This document shows positions 26,588 to 36,522 of a stretch of 45,988 nucleotides of DNA, piece by piece. The DNA is from Limnobacter sp. CACIAM 66H1 (GTDB taxonomy: Bacteria > Pseudomonadota > Gammaproteobacteria > Burkholderiales > Burkholderiaceae_B), in contig NZ_LUJK01000025.1 of assembly GCF_001601825.1 (NCBI RefSeq), positions 1 through 45,988 on the forward strand. Direction: 5' to 3'. Under the pieces are notes generated by a model, which was given only the letters and a program-made list of their open reading frames with translations, was not told where the DNA came from and did not search any database. Every line of letters begins with the position of its first letter. The stretch's first letter is position 1. The translations under genes were made by a program, and so were the position numbers.

Positions 26588-27940
26588 ATGCTCTCCATCT
26601 CCATCGTCATGCCGGTGTACAACGAGGTGCCGGCACCTGGCGACGATTCCCTCTTGATCCGAGTTCGTGAGTTGCTTCAATTGCTAAGGCAAAACGACGA
26701 GTTGTTGCTCGTCGATGGCGGTTCGACCGATTTGAGTTGGCCTGTTTTACAAACTTTGGCTGAACATCCGCAGGTGACTGCTATCCAAAGCAACAAGGGG
26801 CGGGCGCAACAAATGAACGCGGGTGCGGAAAAAGCCCGTGGGGATGTACTGCTTTTTTTGCATGCAGACACTGTGCTGACCAAGGCAGCATGGCACGCAT
26901 TCTTGCTGAGGGTAAATGAGTGTCTTTGGGGGCGATTCAACGTGCGCATTGATGGCAAAAGTGCGTGGCTGCCAGTGGTGGGCTGGTTCATGAACCAGCG
27001 GTCAAGGCTGACTAAAATTGGGACTGGTGATCAGGCCTTGTTTGTCAGCAGTGAGTTGTTCCACCAGATTGGAGGTTTTCCAAACCAGCCTTTGATGGAA
27101 GACATTGAGTTGTGCAAGCGACTGAAACGAATCGCACCGCGAAAATTTGTGGCTGTTGATGTTCCTGTGCACACCTCAGGGCGTCGATGGGATGTCAACG
27201 GCACTTGGGAAACCATTGTGTTGATGTGGCGCTTTCGGTTCTTGTATTGGCGCGGGGTGTCCGCCACTCAGTTGGCGACACTTTATGCAGACACACGACA
27301 AAAGTGGCCCGTGACGGTTGCTGTATTTGCCAAGTATCCCCGAGCGGACAGAGTGAAAACAAGGTTGATACCCATGCTGGGTGCCGAGCAGTCCGCCTCG
27401 TTTGCCCGATACTTGCTGCTGAGCACTCTGGACAAATTACAGGATGTGAATGTCGCACTGTGGACCGATGGTGGAAGCCCCGAGGAATGGGATGCCCTGC
27501 TGAGGGGCAGGGCAGTTCAGCGTTACATTCAGCCAGAAGGACATTTGGGTGTACGCATGCAAATGGCGGTTACAACGCACCTTAGCAGCAGTGAACTCGT
27601 GGTGCTTCTTGGGCCCGACGCGGTCGAATTTACTTTGAGTCATTTGCGTCAACTGATGGAAGCAGCCCGCCGACAGGGGCTGGCTTTTGTGCCCGCACAC
27701 GATGGCGGTTATGTGGCTTTGGCCTGCAACCGCAGTGTATCTGAGATTTTCTCTGGGTCCATTGAATGGGGCAGCGCGAGGGTGGCTGATCAAACCCGAG
27801 CAGCCCTTCAAGGTCAAGGTGTGCATGCACTGTGGTTACCCCCTCAACTGGACATTGATGAGCCTGCTGACCTGGAAAAAGCCATTGAATCCGGTTGTGT
27901 TCCCGTGGATTGGCATGTACGGTACCAAGTAACAGATTGA
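26588..27940 (+). CDS. Fused family-2 glycosyltransferase (TIGR04283-like) and DUF2064 transferase (TIGR04282-like)
   Basis: A 450-residue protein with two domains. The first (about 1-225) is a GT-A glycosyltransferase: MLSISIVMPVYNE, LLLVDGGSTDLSW, GRAQQMNAGAEKARGDVLLFLHADT (DxD-like metal site), GDQALFVS and PLMEDIELCKRLKR. The second (about 238-450) is DUF2064: TVAVFAKYPRADRVKTRLIPMLG, VVLLGPDAVEFTLSHL, FVPAHDGGYVALACN. The two families are usually separate neighbours, known as rSAM/selenodomain-associated transferases 2 and 1; here they are one chain. The acceptor is unknown and no radical-SAM partner is adjacent. It starts 14 bp after mgtE. Confidence 0.85.
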   Translation: MLSISIVMPVYNEVPAPGDDSLLIRVRELLQLLRQNDELLLVDGGSTDLSWPVLQTLAEHPQVTAIQSNKGRAQQMNAGAEKARGDVLLFLHADTVLTKAAWHAFLLRVNECLWGRFNVRIDGKSAWLPVVGWFMNQRSRLTKIGTGDQALFVSSELFHQIGGFPNQPLMEDIELCKRLKRIAPRKFVAVDVPVHTSGRRWDVNGTWETIVLMWRFRFLYWRGVSATQLATLYADTRQKWPVTVAVFAKYPRADRVKTRLIPMLGAEQSASFARYLLLSTLDKLQDVNVALWTDGGSPEEWDALLRGRAVQRYIQPEGHLGVRMQMAVTTHLSSSELVVLLGPDAVEFTLSHLRQLMEAARRQGLAFVPAHDGGYVALACNRSVSEIFSGSIEWGSARVADQTRAALQGQGVHALWLPPQLDIDEPADLEKAIESGCVPVDWHVRYQVTD

Positions 27941-27961
27941 TTTGGCGATGATGGGTTTTGT

Positions 27962-28714
27962 ATGCGTCGTGTTGCAATGAAGACCGTTTTTCTTAAAGCA
28001 GCGTTGCTGCTAGCCTCTGTGGGCGTATCAAGTGCTGCGCTGGCCCAGCAAAGTGGGGGCAAGTTGAAGCCTTGGCCAGAGGATCCTGCTGCCGGAATTC
28101 CGGCACCTTGGAAAGCACAATATCATCCGGATATTTCCGCGCACACCCAGTTCAAACTGGTGAAAGTTGGCAGTCAAACCGTGTTAAAGGCCGAGGCCGA
28201 AATGGCCTATGGCACGTTGGTGCATGCCTTTGCCAAACCAACGGTTTTGAGCACTTTGACCTGGCAGTGGCAAATATTAACGCAACCCGCCAAGGCGAAT
28301 TTGCAAAACAAGGCCGGAGACGACGCGGGTGCCAAGGTATGTGCCTTTATTCAAATCGACGAGGGAAAACTGGGTTTGGGAACCCGCCTTGCCTTGGCTG
28401 CAGCGCGCACACTTTCTGGTGAGCGTCTGCCTGCGGCGACGCTTTGCTATGTGTGGGGTTCACCGGGGGAGAGAGTGGGGCAGTTGTTTGATAATCCATA
28501 CACCGATCGTGTGAAAAACATTGTGATTCGCGATGCCGCCAGTGCTGCAGAGTTGATTTCTGAGAATCGGGATTTACAGGCCGATGCACGCAAGGCCTTT
28601 GGTAAAGAACTGCCGGAAGGCCCTGTCATGTTCTCTGGCATTGCCTTGGGGGCTGATTCAGACAACACCAAATCGAGGGCCGAAGCGTTGTTCGGCAGTG
28701 TGCAGGTTCAATAA
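27962..28714 (+). CDS. Exported DUF3047 family protein
   Basis: A 250-residue protein with a signal peptide (MKTVFLKAALLLASVGVSSAALA within the first 28 residues). The mature part has the DUF3047 pattern: LSTLTWQWQIL, then GDDAGAKVCAFIQID, LCYVWGSPGERVGQLFDNPYTDRVKNIVIRD, and a final MFSGIALGADSDNTKSRAEALFG. Function is unknown; a periplasmic location is inferred. The ATG at 27962 is used; an ATG at 27977 would give a more standard signal peptide. It lies 21 bp after the glycosyltransferase fusion. Confidence 0.82.
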   Translation: MRRVAMKTVFLKAALLLASVGVSSAALAQQSGGKLKPWPEDPAAGIPAPWKAQYHPDISAHTQFKLVKVGSQTVLKAEAEMAYGTLVHAFAKPTVLSTLTWQWQILTQPAKANLQNKAGDDAGAKVCAFIQIDEGKLGLGTRLALAAARTLSGERLPAATLCYVWGSPGERVGQLFDNPYTDRVKNIVIRDAASAAELISENRDLQADARKAFGKELPEGPVMFSGIALGADSDNTKSRAEALFGSVQVQ

Positions 28715-28777
28715 CGCGGTCAAATGTATAGATGGGTGCTCATTTGCTCGTATCGCACAACCCCCAAAATGAGTAAA

Positions 28778-28806
28778 TTACTTACAAAAGTAAATTAATT
28801 TATAGT
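28778..28806 (+). promoter_or_regulatory. Probable promoter of the outer-membrane barrel gene
   Basis: TTACTT (28778-28783), 17-base spacer, TATAGT (28801-28806). The -35 lies in the inverted repeat TTACTT-acaa-AAGTAA (28778-28793), which may be a regulator site. The surrounding about 60 bp are AT-rich. Confidence 0.5.
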
Positions 28807-28835
28807 GCGCACTTGTCCTAAGGAGGAATGTCCGC

Positions 28836-29354
28836 ATGAAAAAACTAATCCTTGTCTCGGCCCTTGTTGTGCCCATTTCAGCAATGTCCATGACTCTGGA
28901 CAAAAACCGACTCTACATGGGGGGGTCTTATTCGAACATCGATATTCAGTCGGATGGGGTCTCCATTGATCTTTCTACATTGTCAGTTGTTGGAGGTTTT
29001 CGGGTTAACCGTTTCGTCGCGTTGGAAGGGCGTCTAGGTCAAGGTCAAAGCAAAGGAAACTTTGCGGGAGCAGTGTTCGAAATTGATCGTTATGTTGGAT
29101 TGAATCTTGTTGGTACTTATCCGCTAGGTGATGACAGTTTCCGGCTCTACGGTAGTCTGGGCTACAACGACATCGAGTTTACTGGTTCTGTTCCAGGATT
29201 TAGAGTGAGTGATTCGACGGATTCAGTAAATTACGGTCTCGGCATTTCGTACGTTGTTGGTCCGCTTGAATATCGAATCGGCTACGAGAATTTTTATGAC
29301 AAAGACAGCATCAAGGCCGATGGATATACCATTACGGTGAACTACACCTTCTAA
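28836..29354 (+). CDS. Outer-membrane beta-barrel protein (OmpA/OmpW-like, small)
   Basis: A 172-residue protein with a signal peptide (MKKLILVSALVVPISAMSM) and alternating amphipathic strands suggesting an eight-stranded barrel: LYMGGSYSNIDI, LSVVGGFRVNRFVALEGRLG, DRYVGLNLVGTYPL, FRLYGSLGYNDIEF, VNYGLGISYVVGPLEYRIGYENF. It ends ITVNYTF with the C-terminal Phe recognised by the Bam machinery. AAGGAGG lies upstream of the ATG. It has its own promoter and terminator. Function is unknown. Its base composition is more AT-rich than its neighbours. Confidence 0.85.
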   Translation: MKKLILVSALVVPISAMSMTLDKNRLYMGGSYSNIDIQSDGVSIDLSTLSVVGGFRVNRFVALEGRLGQGQSKGNFAGAVFEIDRYVGLNLVGTYPLGDDSFRLYGSLGYNDIEFTGSVPGFRVSDSTDSVNYGLGISYVVGPLEYRIGYENFYDKDSIKADGYTITVNYTF

Positions 29355-29359
29355 TTAAA

Positions 29360-29379
29360 AGGGGGCGTTGGCCCCCTTG
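29360..29379. terminator. Bidirectional terminator between OM barrel gene and ribE
   Basis: GGGGGC-gttg-GCCCCC (29362-29377). On the minus strand it is followed by TTTTAATTA, and on the plus strand by TT only, so it is strongest for the minus-strand rib operon and acceptable for the barrel gene. Confidence 0.8.
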
Positions 29380-29395
29380 CCTTGATCGACGCAAT

Positions 29396-30025
29396 TTAAC
29401 CCTGATTCAAATTCATCGTCTTCACGATCCGTTCGCAGTAGCGTGCGATTTGATCGATTTCCAGATTCACGGGGCTACCCGTTTTCAGGTGTTTCAGGGT
29501 CGTCATTTGAACCGTGTGCGGAATCAGGTTGATGTGAATGTCGCATTCGCCTGAAACATGGTCATCCACCTTGTTGACTGTCAGGCTGACACCATTCACG
29601 GTGACCGAACCTTTGTACGCAAAAAAAGGCGACAGGGTTTTCGGTGCACGAATTTGCAGGTGCCAGCTTTCACCCACCGGTGAAAAATCAACCACACTAC
29701 CCAAACCATCGACATGGCCGCTGACCAAATGACCACCCACACGATCCGAAAGCCGCATGGCTTTTTCGAGATTCACTTCACCCGGCTGACTCAAGCCCAC
29801 GGTCTTCGACAAACTTTCTTGAGACACGTCCACGTGAAAGGTTTGTTTTTCCATGGCCACCACGGTCATGCAGGCGCCCTGAATGGCGATGCTGTCGCCA
29901 AGCTTGACATCGGAAAAGTCGAGCGTTGGGGCATGCACGGCAAGGCGCACACCTGCATAGGCAGAGTCTTGAAGGGGTTCTACTGTCTTGATTTGACCGA
30001 TTGATTCAATGATTCCAGTGAACAT
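29396..30025 (-). CDS. ribE: Riboflavin synthase, alpha subunit
   Basis: Dismutates two 6,7-dimethyl-8-ribityllumazine to riboflavin. The 209-residue protein has the duplicated lumazine-binding fold: first repeat from MFTGIIESIGQIKTVEP with SIAIQGACMTVV and LSDRVGGHLVSGHVDGLG; second repeat with VTVNGVSLTVNKV, CDIHINLIPHTVQMTTL, and ending GSPVNLEIDQIARYCER. Last gene of the glyA-nrdR-ribD-ribE run, 8 bp after ribD. No FMN riboswitch precedes it. Confidence 0.96.
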   Translation of the reverse strand: MFTGIIESIGQIKTVEPLQDSAYAGVRLAVHAPTLDFSDVKLGDSIAIQGACMTVVAMEKQTFHVDVSQESLSKTVGLSQPGEVNLEKAMRLSDRVGGHLVSGHVDGLGSVVDFSPVGESWHLQIRAPKTLSPFFAYKGSVTVNGVSLTVNKVDDHVSGECDIHINLIPHTVQMTTLKHLKTGSPVNLEIDQIARYCERIVKTMNLNQG

Positions 30026-30033
30026 GGGTGCTA

Positions 30034-31167
30034 CTACTCCTGATTATTTTGAACCCACGTGATTCGCAGGTCCTGTCCGATTTGTTCAAATGACTGAATG
30101 GCCCAGCTGACGTACGCGGGTAGGGTATCGAGTTCGGGCAGGCGAAACAGGCCCTGACCCGGCCCCAAGAACCGTGGGGCAATGTACTGAACGATTTCAT
30201 CCACCAGTCCGGCTTGCAGGAAAGAACCATTGAGCCCAAAGCCTGCTTCAAGGTGTAGTTCGTTGATGTTTCGCAGCGCAAGTTCCTGCAACAAGCGCAG
30301 CAAGTCTGTTTTTACTTTTCCTGAATGCAAACCCGCCGCGACTGGAGCCACATTCAGGGCCTCAATGTTTGAAGCGTTAGGGTGTGTAATCAGCCAGCTT
30401 GGGGTTTCCGGTTCCGTGTGCGCGATCAAGACGCGCCCGGTTTGTAAGAGGCGAGCATCGGGTGAAATTTCCAATTTGCTATCTACGATCACTTTCAGTG
30501 GCTGGCGCTCAGTGTCAATTCCACGGACATTCAGCTGCGGGTTGTCCGCTTTAACCGTGCCAATACCACTGAGCACTGCACAGGCCTGAGCCCGCAAGTG
30601 ATGGCCGTGCAGTCGTGCATCTTCGCCTGTAATCCACTGGCTAACGCCATTATTCAAGGCGCTAACACCGTCCGCACTGCTGGCCACTTTTAACCTCACC
30701 CAGGGACGCTTGCGTTCCATTCGACTAAAAAACCCCCGGTTAATCCACCGCGCCTGCTCAACAAGTACACCGTGCGAAGTTTCAATGCCGGCTGCTTGCA
30801 AAATGGCCATGCCTTTGCCGGCCACCAATGGATTGGGGTCGAGCACCGCAGCCACCACCCGACGAACACCAGTGGCCACCAGTGCGTCTGCGCAGGGGCC
30901 TGTGCGGCCATAGTGGGCACAGGGCTCCAGAGTGACATACGCGGTGCTGCCCGCTAGGGAAACGCCTCGCGCTTTCGCGTCGGCAATCGCCTGGACTTCT
31001 GCATGACCTTCGCCGGCTTTGGCATGAAAGCCCTCGGCTATAGCGAACCCGTCGCGCACAAACACACAGCCGACCCTCGGATTCGGCGAGGTGCTGTACT
31101 GACCTTTCCAGGCCAGTGCCAGCGCATGCTGCATCCAGTGTTCGTCGGTTGGGATGATTGTGGCCAT
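30034..31167 (-). CDS. ribD: Bifunctional riboflavin biosynthesis deaminase/reductase
   Basis: Converts the pyrimidine product of GTP cyclohydrolase II in two steps. The N-terminal deaminase domain has the zinc ligands His55 (GHAEVQA), Cys83 and Cys92 (EPCAHYGRTGPC) and the catalytic Glu57. The C-terminal reductase domain (about 150-377) begins RPWVRLKVASSADGV and has LHLEAGFGLNGSFLQAGLVDEI. The 377-residue length is normal. It lies 13 bp after nrdR and 8 bp before ribE, a common betaproteobacterial arrangement. Confidence 0.96.
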   Translation of the reverse strand: MATIIPTDEHWMQHALALAWKGQYSTSPNPRVGCVFVRDGFAIAEGFHAKAGEGHAEVQAIADAKARGVSLAGSTAYVTLEPCAHYGRTGPCADALVATGVRRVVAAVLDPNPLVAGKGMAILQAAGIETSHGVLVEQARWINRGFFSRMERKRPWVRLKVASSADGVSALNNGVSQWITGEDARLHGHHLRAQACAVLSGIGTVKADNPQLNVRGIDTERQPLKVIVDSKLEISPDARLLQTGRVLIAHTEPETPSWLITHPNASNIEALNVAPVAAGLHSGKVKTDLLRLLQELALRNINELHLEAGFGLNGSFLQAGLVDEIVQYIAPRFLGPGQGLFRLPELDTLPAYVSWAIQSFEQIGQDLRITWVQNNQE

Positions 31168-31180
31168 GCCTTAGTTACTT

Positions 31181-31693
31181 TCAAGCACCTTTTTTGGCAG
31201 GGGTGCGGACTTTGGGTTTGCTGGAATTTGAGTTGCCCTCTGCAGGTGCAGTAAGGTGTGCGATTTCCTCTGAGAAGCTTTGTAGATCTTCAAAGCTTTT
31301 GTAGACCGAAGCAAAGCGAATATAGGCCACCGTATCGAGTTGCTTGAGTTGCTGCATCACCAACTCGCCTAAAAACTTGGTGTCCACCTCCCGAGCCGCA
31401 CTGACCAGTAGTTTTTCTTCAATACTGGAGATGGCGTCATCGATCGCTTCGGCGCGGACAGGGCGTTTACGCAATGCGAGCATCAAGCTGCCACGAAGTT
31501 TGTCTCGGGAAAATTCGACGCGTGAACCGTCTTTTTTTACGATGGCGGGCAGAAACAGTTCAGCCCGTTCGTAGGTGGTGAAACGTTTGCCGCAGCCACT
31601 ACATTGGCGGCGGCGGCGAATCGCGTCGCCTTCTTCAGACGTACGCGAGTCGACTACCTGGGTGTCGGCGTTGCCACAAAATGGGCATTTCAT
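31181..31693 (-). CDS. nrdR: Transcriptional repressor NrdR
   Basis: Zinc-ribbon/ATP-cone repressor of ribonucleotide reductase genes, 170 residues. The zinc ligands are Cys3, Cys6, Cys31 and Cys34 ([17 protein letters not shown] and CSGCGKRF). The ATP-cone follows ([28 protein letters not shown]), with [18 protein letters not shown] at its end. A short basic tail ([14 protein letters not shown]) is extra. It lies 18 bp after glyA, in the usual glyA-nrdR-ribD order. Confidence 0.97.
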   Translation of the reverse strand: MKCPFCGNADTQVVDSRTSEEGDAIRRRRQCSGCGKRFTTYERAELFLPAIVKKDGSRVEFSRDKLRGSLMLALRKRPVRAEAIDDAISSIEEKLLVSAAREVDTKFLGELVMQQLKQLDTVAYIRFASVYKSFEDLQSFSEEIAHLTAPAEGNSNSSKPKVRTPAKKGA

Positions 31694-31711
31694 AACGCCG
31701 TGGCCCCTTGC

Positions 31712-32956
31712 TTACTTGTAAACAGGGAACTGGCTGGTCAATTCCTTGACCTTGGCACGGACTGTGGCCAATGTGGCCTCGTCTTCAGGGTTTTCAAGCA
31801 CGTCAGCGATCAGGTGGCCCACAGCACGCGCTTGCTCTTCCTTGAAGCCTCGAGTGGTCATCGCCGGGCTACCCAAACGAATACCGCTGGTTACAAACGG
31901 CTTTTCAGGGTCATTTGGAATCGCATTCTTGTTCACAGTGATGTGTGCATGGCCCAGGGCCGCTTCAGCCGCTTTGCCGGTAATGCCTTTCGCACGCAGG
32001 TCAACCAGCATCACATGGCTTTCGGTTCGACCAGACACAATGCGCAAGCCACGCTCAACAAGGGTTTCAGCCAGTGCCTTGGCATTCAGCACCACTTGTT
32101 GCTGGTACTCCTTGAATGACGGTTGCAGTGCTTCATGGAAAGCCACGGCTTTGGCGGCAATCACGTGCATCAAAGGGCCACCCTGAATACCAGGGAAAAT
32201 TGCACTGTTGATTTTCTTGGCAATTTCTTCTTTCATCAAAATGATGCCGCCACGTGGGCCACGCAATGATTTATGTGTGGTTGATGTACACACATCCGCA
32301 TGTGGGACGGGGTTGGGGTACACGCCTGCTGCAATCAGGCCGGCGTAGTGGGCCATGTCCACCATGAAGTAGGCACCTACTTCCTTGGCAATTTTTGCGA
32401 AACGCTCAAAGTCGATACGCAGCGCGTAAGCGGATGCACCAGCAATAATGATTTTGGGTTTGTGTTCTCTGGCCAAAGCTTCAACCTGATCGTAGTCAAT
32501 GGCTTCTTCCTTGTTCAAGCCATAGGAAACCACGTTGAACCACTTGCCTGACATGTTCAGCGGCATGCCGTGGGTGAGGTGACCACCTTCAGCCAATGAC
32601 AGGCCCATGATGGTATCCCCGGGTTGCAGCAAGGCGAAAAACACGGCCTGGTTGGCCTGCGAGCCCGAATTGGGCTGTACGTTGGCGGCTTCGGCGCCGA
32701 ACAGCTTTTTGAGGCGATCAATGGCCAGGTCTTCAACCACATCCACATATTCGCATCCGCCGTAATAGCGCTTGCCTGGGTAGCCTTCGGCATATTTGTT
32801 GGTGAGCTGTGAACCCTGAGCTTCCATCACGGCTGGGCTGGCGTAGTTTTCAGACGCGATCAGCTCAATGTGGTCTTCCTGACGAGTGGTTTCCTGCTGA
32901 ATGGCGGTCCACAATTCAGGGTCGGTTTGGGCGATGCCCTTTTGGCGGTCAAACAT
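31712..32956 (-). CDS. glyA: Serine hydroxymethyltransferase
   Basis: PLP enzyme converting serine and tetrahydrofolate to glycine and 5,10-methylene-tetrahydrofolate. The 414-residue protein has [63 protein letters not shown] and the PLP-binding Lys in [13 protein letters not shown]. Full normal length. It is probably the first gene of the glyA-nrdR-ribD-ribE operon; the upstream phosphatase gene ends 53 bp away on the same strand and could be linked. Confidence 0.97.
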   Translation of the reverse strand: MFDRQKGIAQTDPELWTAIQQETTRQEDHIELIASENYASPAVMEAQGSQLTNKYAEGYPGKRYYGGCEYVDVVEDLAIDRLKKLFGAEAANVQPNSGSQANQAVFFALLQPGDTIMGLSLAEGGHLTHGMPLNMSGKWFNVVSYGLNKEEAIDYDQVEALAREHKPKIIIAGASAYALRIDFERFAKIAKEVGAYFMVDMAHYAGLIAAGVYPNPVPHADVCTSTTHKSLRGPRGGIILMKEEIAKKINSAIFPGIQGGPLMHVIAAKAVAFHEALQPSFKEYQQQVVLNAKALAETLVERGLRIVSGRTESHVMLVDLRAKGITGKAAEAALGHAHITVNKNAIPNDPEKPFVTSGIRLGSPAMTTRGFKEEQARAVGHLIADVLENPEDEATLATVRAKVKELTSQFPVYK

Positions 32957-33009
32957 AACGATTTCCGAAGACGAGAGGGTTCAAGACAAGCCCATTATTC
33001 TAAATGATT

Positions 33010-33735
33010 TCAAGCGATTCGACCATCGACTTCGTCCATGTTTTGGCCCGGCTGGTCGTTGTTTAAGTGCCCGAGCCATGCCCACAAGCGAACCCGTTTT
33101 TCGCCTTTGGTATCAATCTCCACCACATTCAGCGCACAGTTGGGCAGTTGCCATTCCCGCGGCTTTTCCAAGGGCTCGCCCACGCAATGCCGATAGATAC
33201 AATCGAGTACACCGCCATGGGCCACCAGCAAAGTGGTTTTGCCCAGGTTGGTAGCGCTGATTTGTTCGAAAGTGGACACGACCCGGTTGTAAAACTGGGC
33301 CAGACTCTCCCCGTTGCTCAAAGGTGCATCAGCCACGCGGTTCTTCAGGCCCGCAAATTCTTCAGGGCTTTTTGCCTGCATTTCATCGCCAGTGAGACCT
33401 GACAAGTGACCATAATCACGTTCCCGAAGGCCTGTATGCAATTCAATACCGGAGATTTTCTCATCGTGGATGGTATTCGCGGTGACCCGCGCGCGGCTAA
33501 GGTCGCTGCTGACGCATCGATGGTAGATCAACAGTCCCTGTGTTCGAAGCAAGTCAAAGTAATTCCGAAGCAATTGAGCTTGCAACACACCGTGCGCATT
33601 CAGGGCGATGTCGGTGTGACCCTGAAACCGCTTCTCCTTGTTCCAGTCGGTTTCACCATGGCGCACCAGGATGAAGCGCGACCCTGCCGGTTTTTTGCTG
33701 ACAATTGCACCAAAATCAAGAGCTTGGCTGTTCAA
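33010..33735 (-). CDS. Histidine phosphatase family protein (phosphoglycerate mutase-like)
   Basis: A 241-residue phosphohydrolase of the histidine phosphatase superfamily. The catalytic motif is [29 protein letters not shown], with the phospho-accepting His; the second His is in [17 protein letters not shown], and the acid/base Glu is in [17 protein letters not shown]. It could be a GpmB-like mutase or a small-molecule phosphatase (CobC/RNase HI-associated type); sequence alone does not decide. The start is a TTG at 33735 overlapping the tyrS stop in TTGA, so translation is probably coupled to tyrS. No better start exists before the active site. Confidence 0.88.
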   Translation of the reverse strand: MNSQALDFGAIVSKKPAGSRFILVRHGETDWNKEKRFQGHTDIALNAHGVLQAQLLRNYFDLLRTQGLLIYHRCVSSDLSRARVTANTIHDEKISGIELHTGLRERDYGHLSGLTGDEMQAKSPEEFAGLKNRVADAPLSNGESLAQFYNRVVSTFEQISATNLGKTTLLVAHGGVLDCIYRHCVGEPLEKPREWQLPNCALNVVEIDTKGEKRVRLWAWLGHLNNDQPGQNMDEVDGRIA

Positions 33736-35003
33736 TTCAGGTGCACCTTGGCAAAGCGGCGTTTGCCTACTTGAATGACATAACTGCCCTTGCCAAGGCG
33801 TGTGGCCTTGTCCGACATCTTCTCTCCGTCAATTTTCACCCCGCCTTGCTGAATGTTGCGGTTGGCGTCGCTGCTGCTTTCGCAGAGGTTTGCAGCTTTC
33901 AGAATCCAGGCCAAACCGGCGTCTGAATCGCCTTCAGGCAAATTCAGGCTCACTTCGGGCATGTCCTCGGGCAACGCGCCTTGCTTGAAACGTGCTTCGA
34001 ATTCAGCCAGTGCATCGATTGCGGCCTGAGCGCTGTGGAAGCGCGCAACCAACTCTTGGGCCAGTGCAACCTTGGCGTTGCGCGGGTTCTCTCCATCGGC
34101 GCAGGCCTGTTTCAAGTTTTCAATCTCAGCAAGGGATTTGAAGCTGAGCAGGGTATACCAGTTCCACATCAGTTCATCCGAAATGGACATCACCTTGCCG
34201 AACATATTGGAAGGTGTTTCGGTCACGCCGATGTAGTTGTTCTTGGACTTCGACATTTTGTCGACACCATCGGTGCCCACCAACAGTGGCATGGTCAAGA
34301 TGCACTGCGCACTCTGGCCGTTTTGCTTTTGCAACTCCCGGCCCATCAGCAGGTTGAATTTCTGGTCAGTACCACCCAACTCCAAATCGCTTTCCAATGC
34401 CACCGAATCGTAGCCCTGCAACAGTGGGTATAAAAACTCATGAACAGCGATGGGTGTGCCTGATTGATATCGTTTGGTGAAATCGTCCCTTTCAAGCATG
34501 CGCGCCACGGTGTAGCTGCTGGCCAGGCGGATCATGCCGTCTGCACCCAGTGGCATCAGCCATTTGCTGTTGAACTCAATTGCAGTGCGTTGTGGATCCA
34601 GAATTTTAACGGCCTGCTCATGATAGGTTTTTGCGTTTTCCTGCACCTGCTCCTTGGTCAATGGTGGACGGGTGCTGTTGCGACCCGAAGGATCGCCGAT
34701 CATCGACGTGAAGTCACCAATCAAAAAAATGACTTGATGGCCCAGATCTTGCAACTGACGAAGCTTGTTGAGCACCACTGTGTGACCCAAATGAATGTCG
34801 GGTGCCGTGGGGTCCAAACCCAATTTGATGCGCAGGGGTTTGCCTGTTTTCTCGCTGTGAACTAATTTTTGAATCCATTCGGTCTCAATCAACAGTTCTT
34901 CGCAGCCACGCTTGGTCACTTCTAGGGCGTGCCGGACGGAATCAGATAAATTCTCAGTAATTTCCGTAATTTTGGGGGACCTTCTATCAGGTGACTGGTT
35001 CAT
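33732..35003 (-). CDS. tyrS: Tyrosyl-tRNA synthetase
   Basis: Class Ic aminoacyl-tRNA synthetase that charges tRNA-Tyr, 423 residues. The HIGH equivalent is [11 protein letters not shown] and the KMSKS loop is [12 protein letters not shown]-terminal S4-type RNA-binding domain (about 355-423) ends [19 protein letters not shown]. The ATG at 35003 with AAGGA upstream was chosen over the longer frame to 35141, which adds about 46 residues of no homology. Divergent from the M23 peptidase gene and coupled to the phosphatase gene by a TTGA overlap. Confidence 0.96.
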   Translation of the reverse strand: MNQSPDRRSPKITEITENLSDSVRHALEVTKRGCEELLIETEWIQKLVHSEKTGKPLRIKLGLDPTAPDIHLGHTVVLNKLRQLQDLGHQVIFLIGDFTSMIGDPSGRNSTRPPLTKEQVQENAKTYHEQAVKILDPQRTAIEFNSKWLMPLGADGMIRLASSYTVARMLERDDFTKRYQSGTPIAVHEFLYPLLQGYDSVALESDLELGGTDQKFNLLMGRELQKQNGQSAQCILTMPLLVGTDGVDKMSKSKNNYIGVTETPSNMFGKVMSISDELMWNWYTLLSFKSLAEIENLKQACADGENPRNAKVALAQELVARFHSAQAAIDALAEFEARFKQGALPEDMPEVSLNLPEGDSDAGLAWILKAANLCESSSDANRNIQQGGVKIDGEKMSDKATRLGKGSYVIQVGKRRFAKVHLN

Positions 35004-35110
35004 TTGGCAATCCTTTGTTACACTCTGGCAAACTTCAGTGTTGTATTTTTGAAAATAAAGCTGATTGTGGGCGATCGGCGCGTGAAATTTCACACCTTTA
35101 AAACTAAAAC

Positions 35111-36520
35111 ATGATGCTTCAGAATTTATTAGAGCGAGCAATCGCCGCGTGGGGACAGGGCTTTTCTCTTACCAAGCGCTTTATTCAGTCGGGGTGGCAA
35201 TATGCCGACTCCGCGCTTCCCCAATCTCACAATCATAGAAAGTGGGTCATTGTAGGGTTTTTTTCATTCCCTGTTCTTGGTGCAGTGGTTGCAATCGCCG
35301 GCTCTGTTCAAAATTCCCCTGTGGATTCCGCTCTGATCAATCCTGATGTGGTGGTTGAGGCGGTTGAACTCAATCTGGCTGATCAGGGTGTGTACACCTT
35401 TGACCCTCTGGTTGCAGAGGAACGGATTCGACGGGGTGACACCTTGGTGGGCCTGTTGGAGAGAATGGGTGTCAACACCGCAGGTTTGGCTACATTTCTG
35501 GGACAGGACAAAACAGCACGTAATTTGGTGAATCTGAGAGCCGGCCGTGTATTGACAGTTCAACAAACTGCGGATGGCGATTTACAGTGGCTCCGTTACA
35601 AAAGCGGCATTGATGAAGACAGCCAGGAGTCGATCCTGATTCAAAAAATCAATGGTCAATTTGTCGCAAAGCTTGAATCCGTAAATTTTGAGAAACAAAT
35701 TGTATTCCGCTCCGGACGGATTGAATCCTCTCTATTCGCAGCCGCGGACAAGGCTGGAATGCCTGACTCTGTTGCGATTCAGCTTACGGAAATTTTTGGA
35801 TCAGACATCGACTTTCACCGTGAATTGCAAAAAGGCGATGAGTTCAAAGTGGTGTACGAGGACCTCACACTCGAAGGTCGCTCTGCCCGTTCTGGACGTG
35901 TATTGGCTGTAGAGTTTGTCAACAACAACAAACCTCACAAAGCCTACTGGTTTGCGCCAAGCGGCAACCGGAACGCCGGTTACTACAACGAAGACGGTCG
36001 CAGTCTGAAAAAGTCTTTTCTGCGGTCTCCATTGGCTTTCTCCCGAATCTCTTCTGGTTTCACCCCGCGTCGTTTTCACCCGATTCAGCAGCGTTGGAAG
36101 GCCCACAATGGCGTGGATTATGCGGCGCCAACCGGCACGCCAATCATGGCTACGGCCAGCGGCACCGTGAAGTTTTCGGGCTGGCAAAACGGTTACGGCA
36201 ATTTCGTGGAAATTCAACACCACAGCGGCTACAGTACTGCCTATGCGCATCTTTCCCGTTTTGCAAAAGGCGTTAAGGTGGGTCAAAAGGTGGAGCAGGG
36301 TGACGTGATCGGCTACGTAGGGGCCACAGGCTGGGCAACCGGACCACACCTGCATTATGAATTCCGGGTCAACCGGGTTCCCAAAAACCCCTTGAGCATC
36401 ACTGTTGCTCAAGCCGAGCCGCTGGATCGTAATTCTTTCAGTGAATTCAAGCGAGTTCAAATGGCGCTGGATCGCAGGATGGAATTGGCCACCGCTCAAC
36501 GTTTGGCTCGTGCCCAGTAA
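35111..36520 (+). CDS. M23 family metallopeptidase (murein DD-endopeptidase, MepM-like)
   Basis: Periplasmic zinc endopeptidase anchored by one membrane segment, 469 residues. TM is at about 45-65; a LysM/OapA-like region follows ([19 protein letters not shown]). The LytM domain (about 320-435) has the zinc ligands in [16 protein letters not shown] (HxxxD) and [11 protein letters not shown] (HxH), with [13 protein letters not shown] between. It probably opens peptidoglycan cross-links during growth. Two adjacent ATGs at 35111 and 35114 are possible. It precedes anmK by 2 bp, joining wall cleavage with muropeptide recycling, an order common in Burkholderiales beside tyrS. Confidence 0.93.
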   Translation: MMLQNLLERAIAAWGQGFSLTKRFIQSGWQYADSALPQSHNHRKWVIVGFFSFPVLGAVVAIAGSVQNSPVDSALINPDVVVEAVELNLADQGVYTFDPLVAEERIRRGDTLVGLLERMGVNTAGLATFLGQDKTARNLVNLRAGRVLTVQQTADGDLQWLRYKSGIDEDSQESILIQKINGQFVAKLESVNFEKQIVFRSGRIESSLFAAADKAGMPDSVAIQLTEIFGSDIDFHRELQKGDEFKVVYEDLTLEGRSARSGRVLAVEFVNNNKPHKAYWFAPSGNRNAGYYNEDGRSLKKSFLRSPLAFSRISSGFTPRRFHPIQQRWKAHNGVDYAAPTGTPIMATASGTVKFSGWQNGYGNFVEIQHHSGYSTAYAHLSRFAKGVKVGQKVEQGDVIGYVGATGWATGPHLHYEFRVNRVPKNPLSITVAQAEPLDRNSFSEFKRVQMALDRRMELATAQRLARAQ

Positions 36521-36522
36521 TC

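Noticed and set aside
29396-31167. FMN riboswitch for the rib genes
   Set aside because: The rib genes follow nrdR by 13 bp and each other by 8 bp; no leader of riboswitch size exists.
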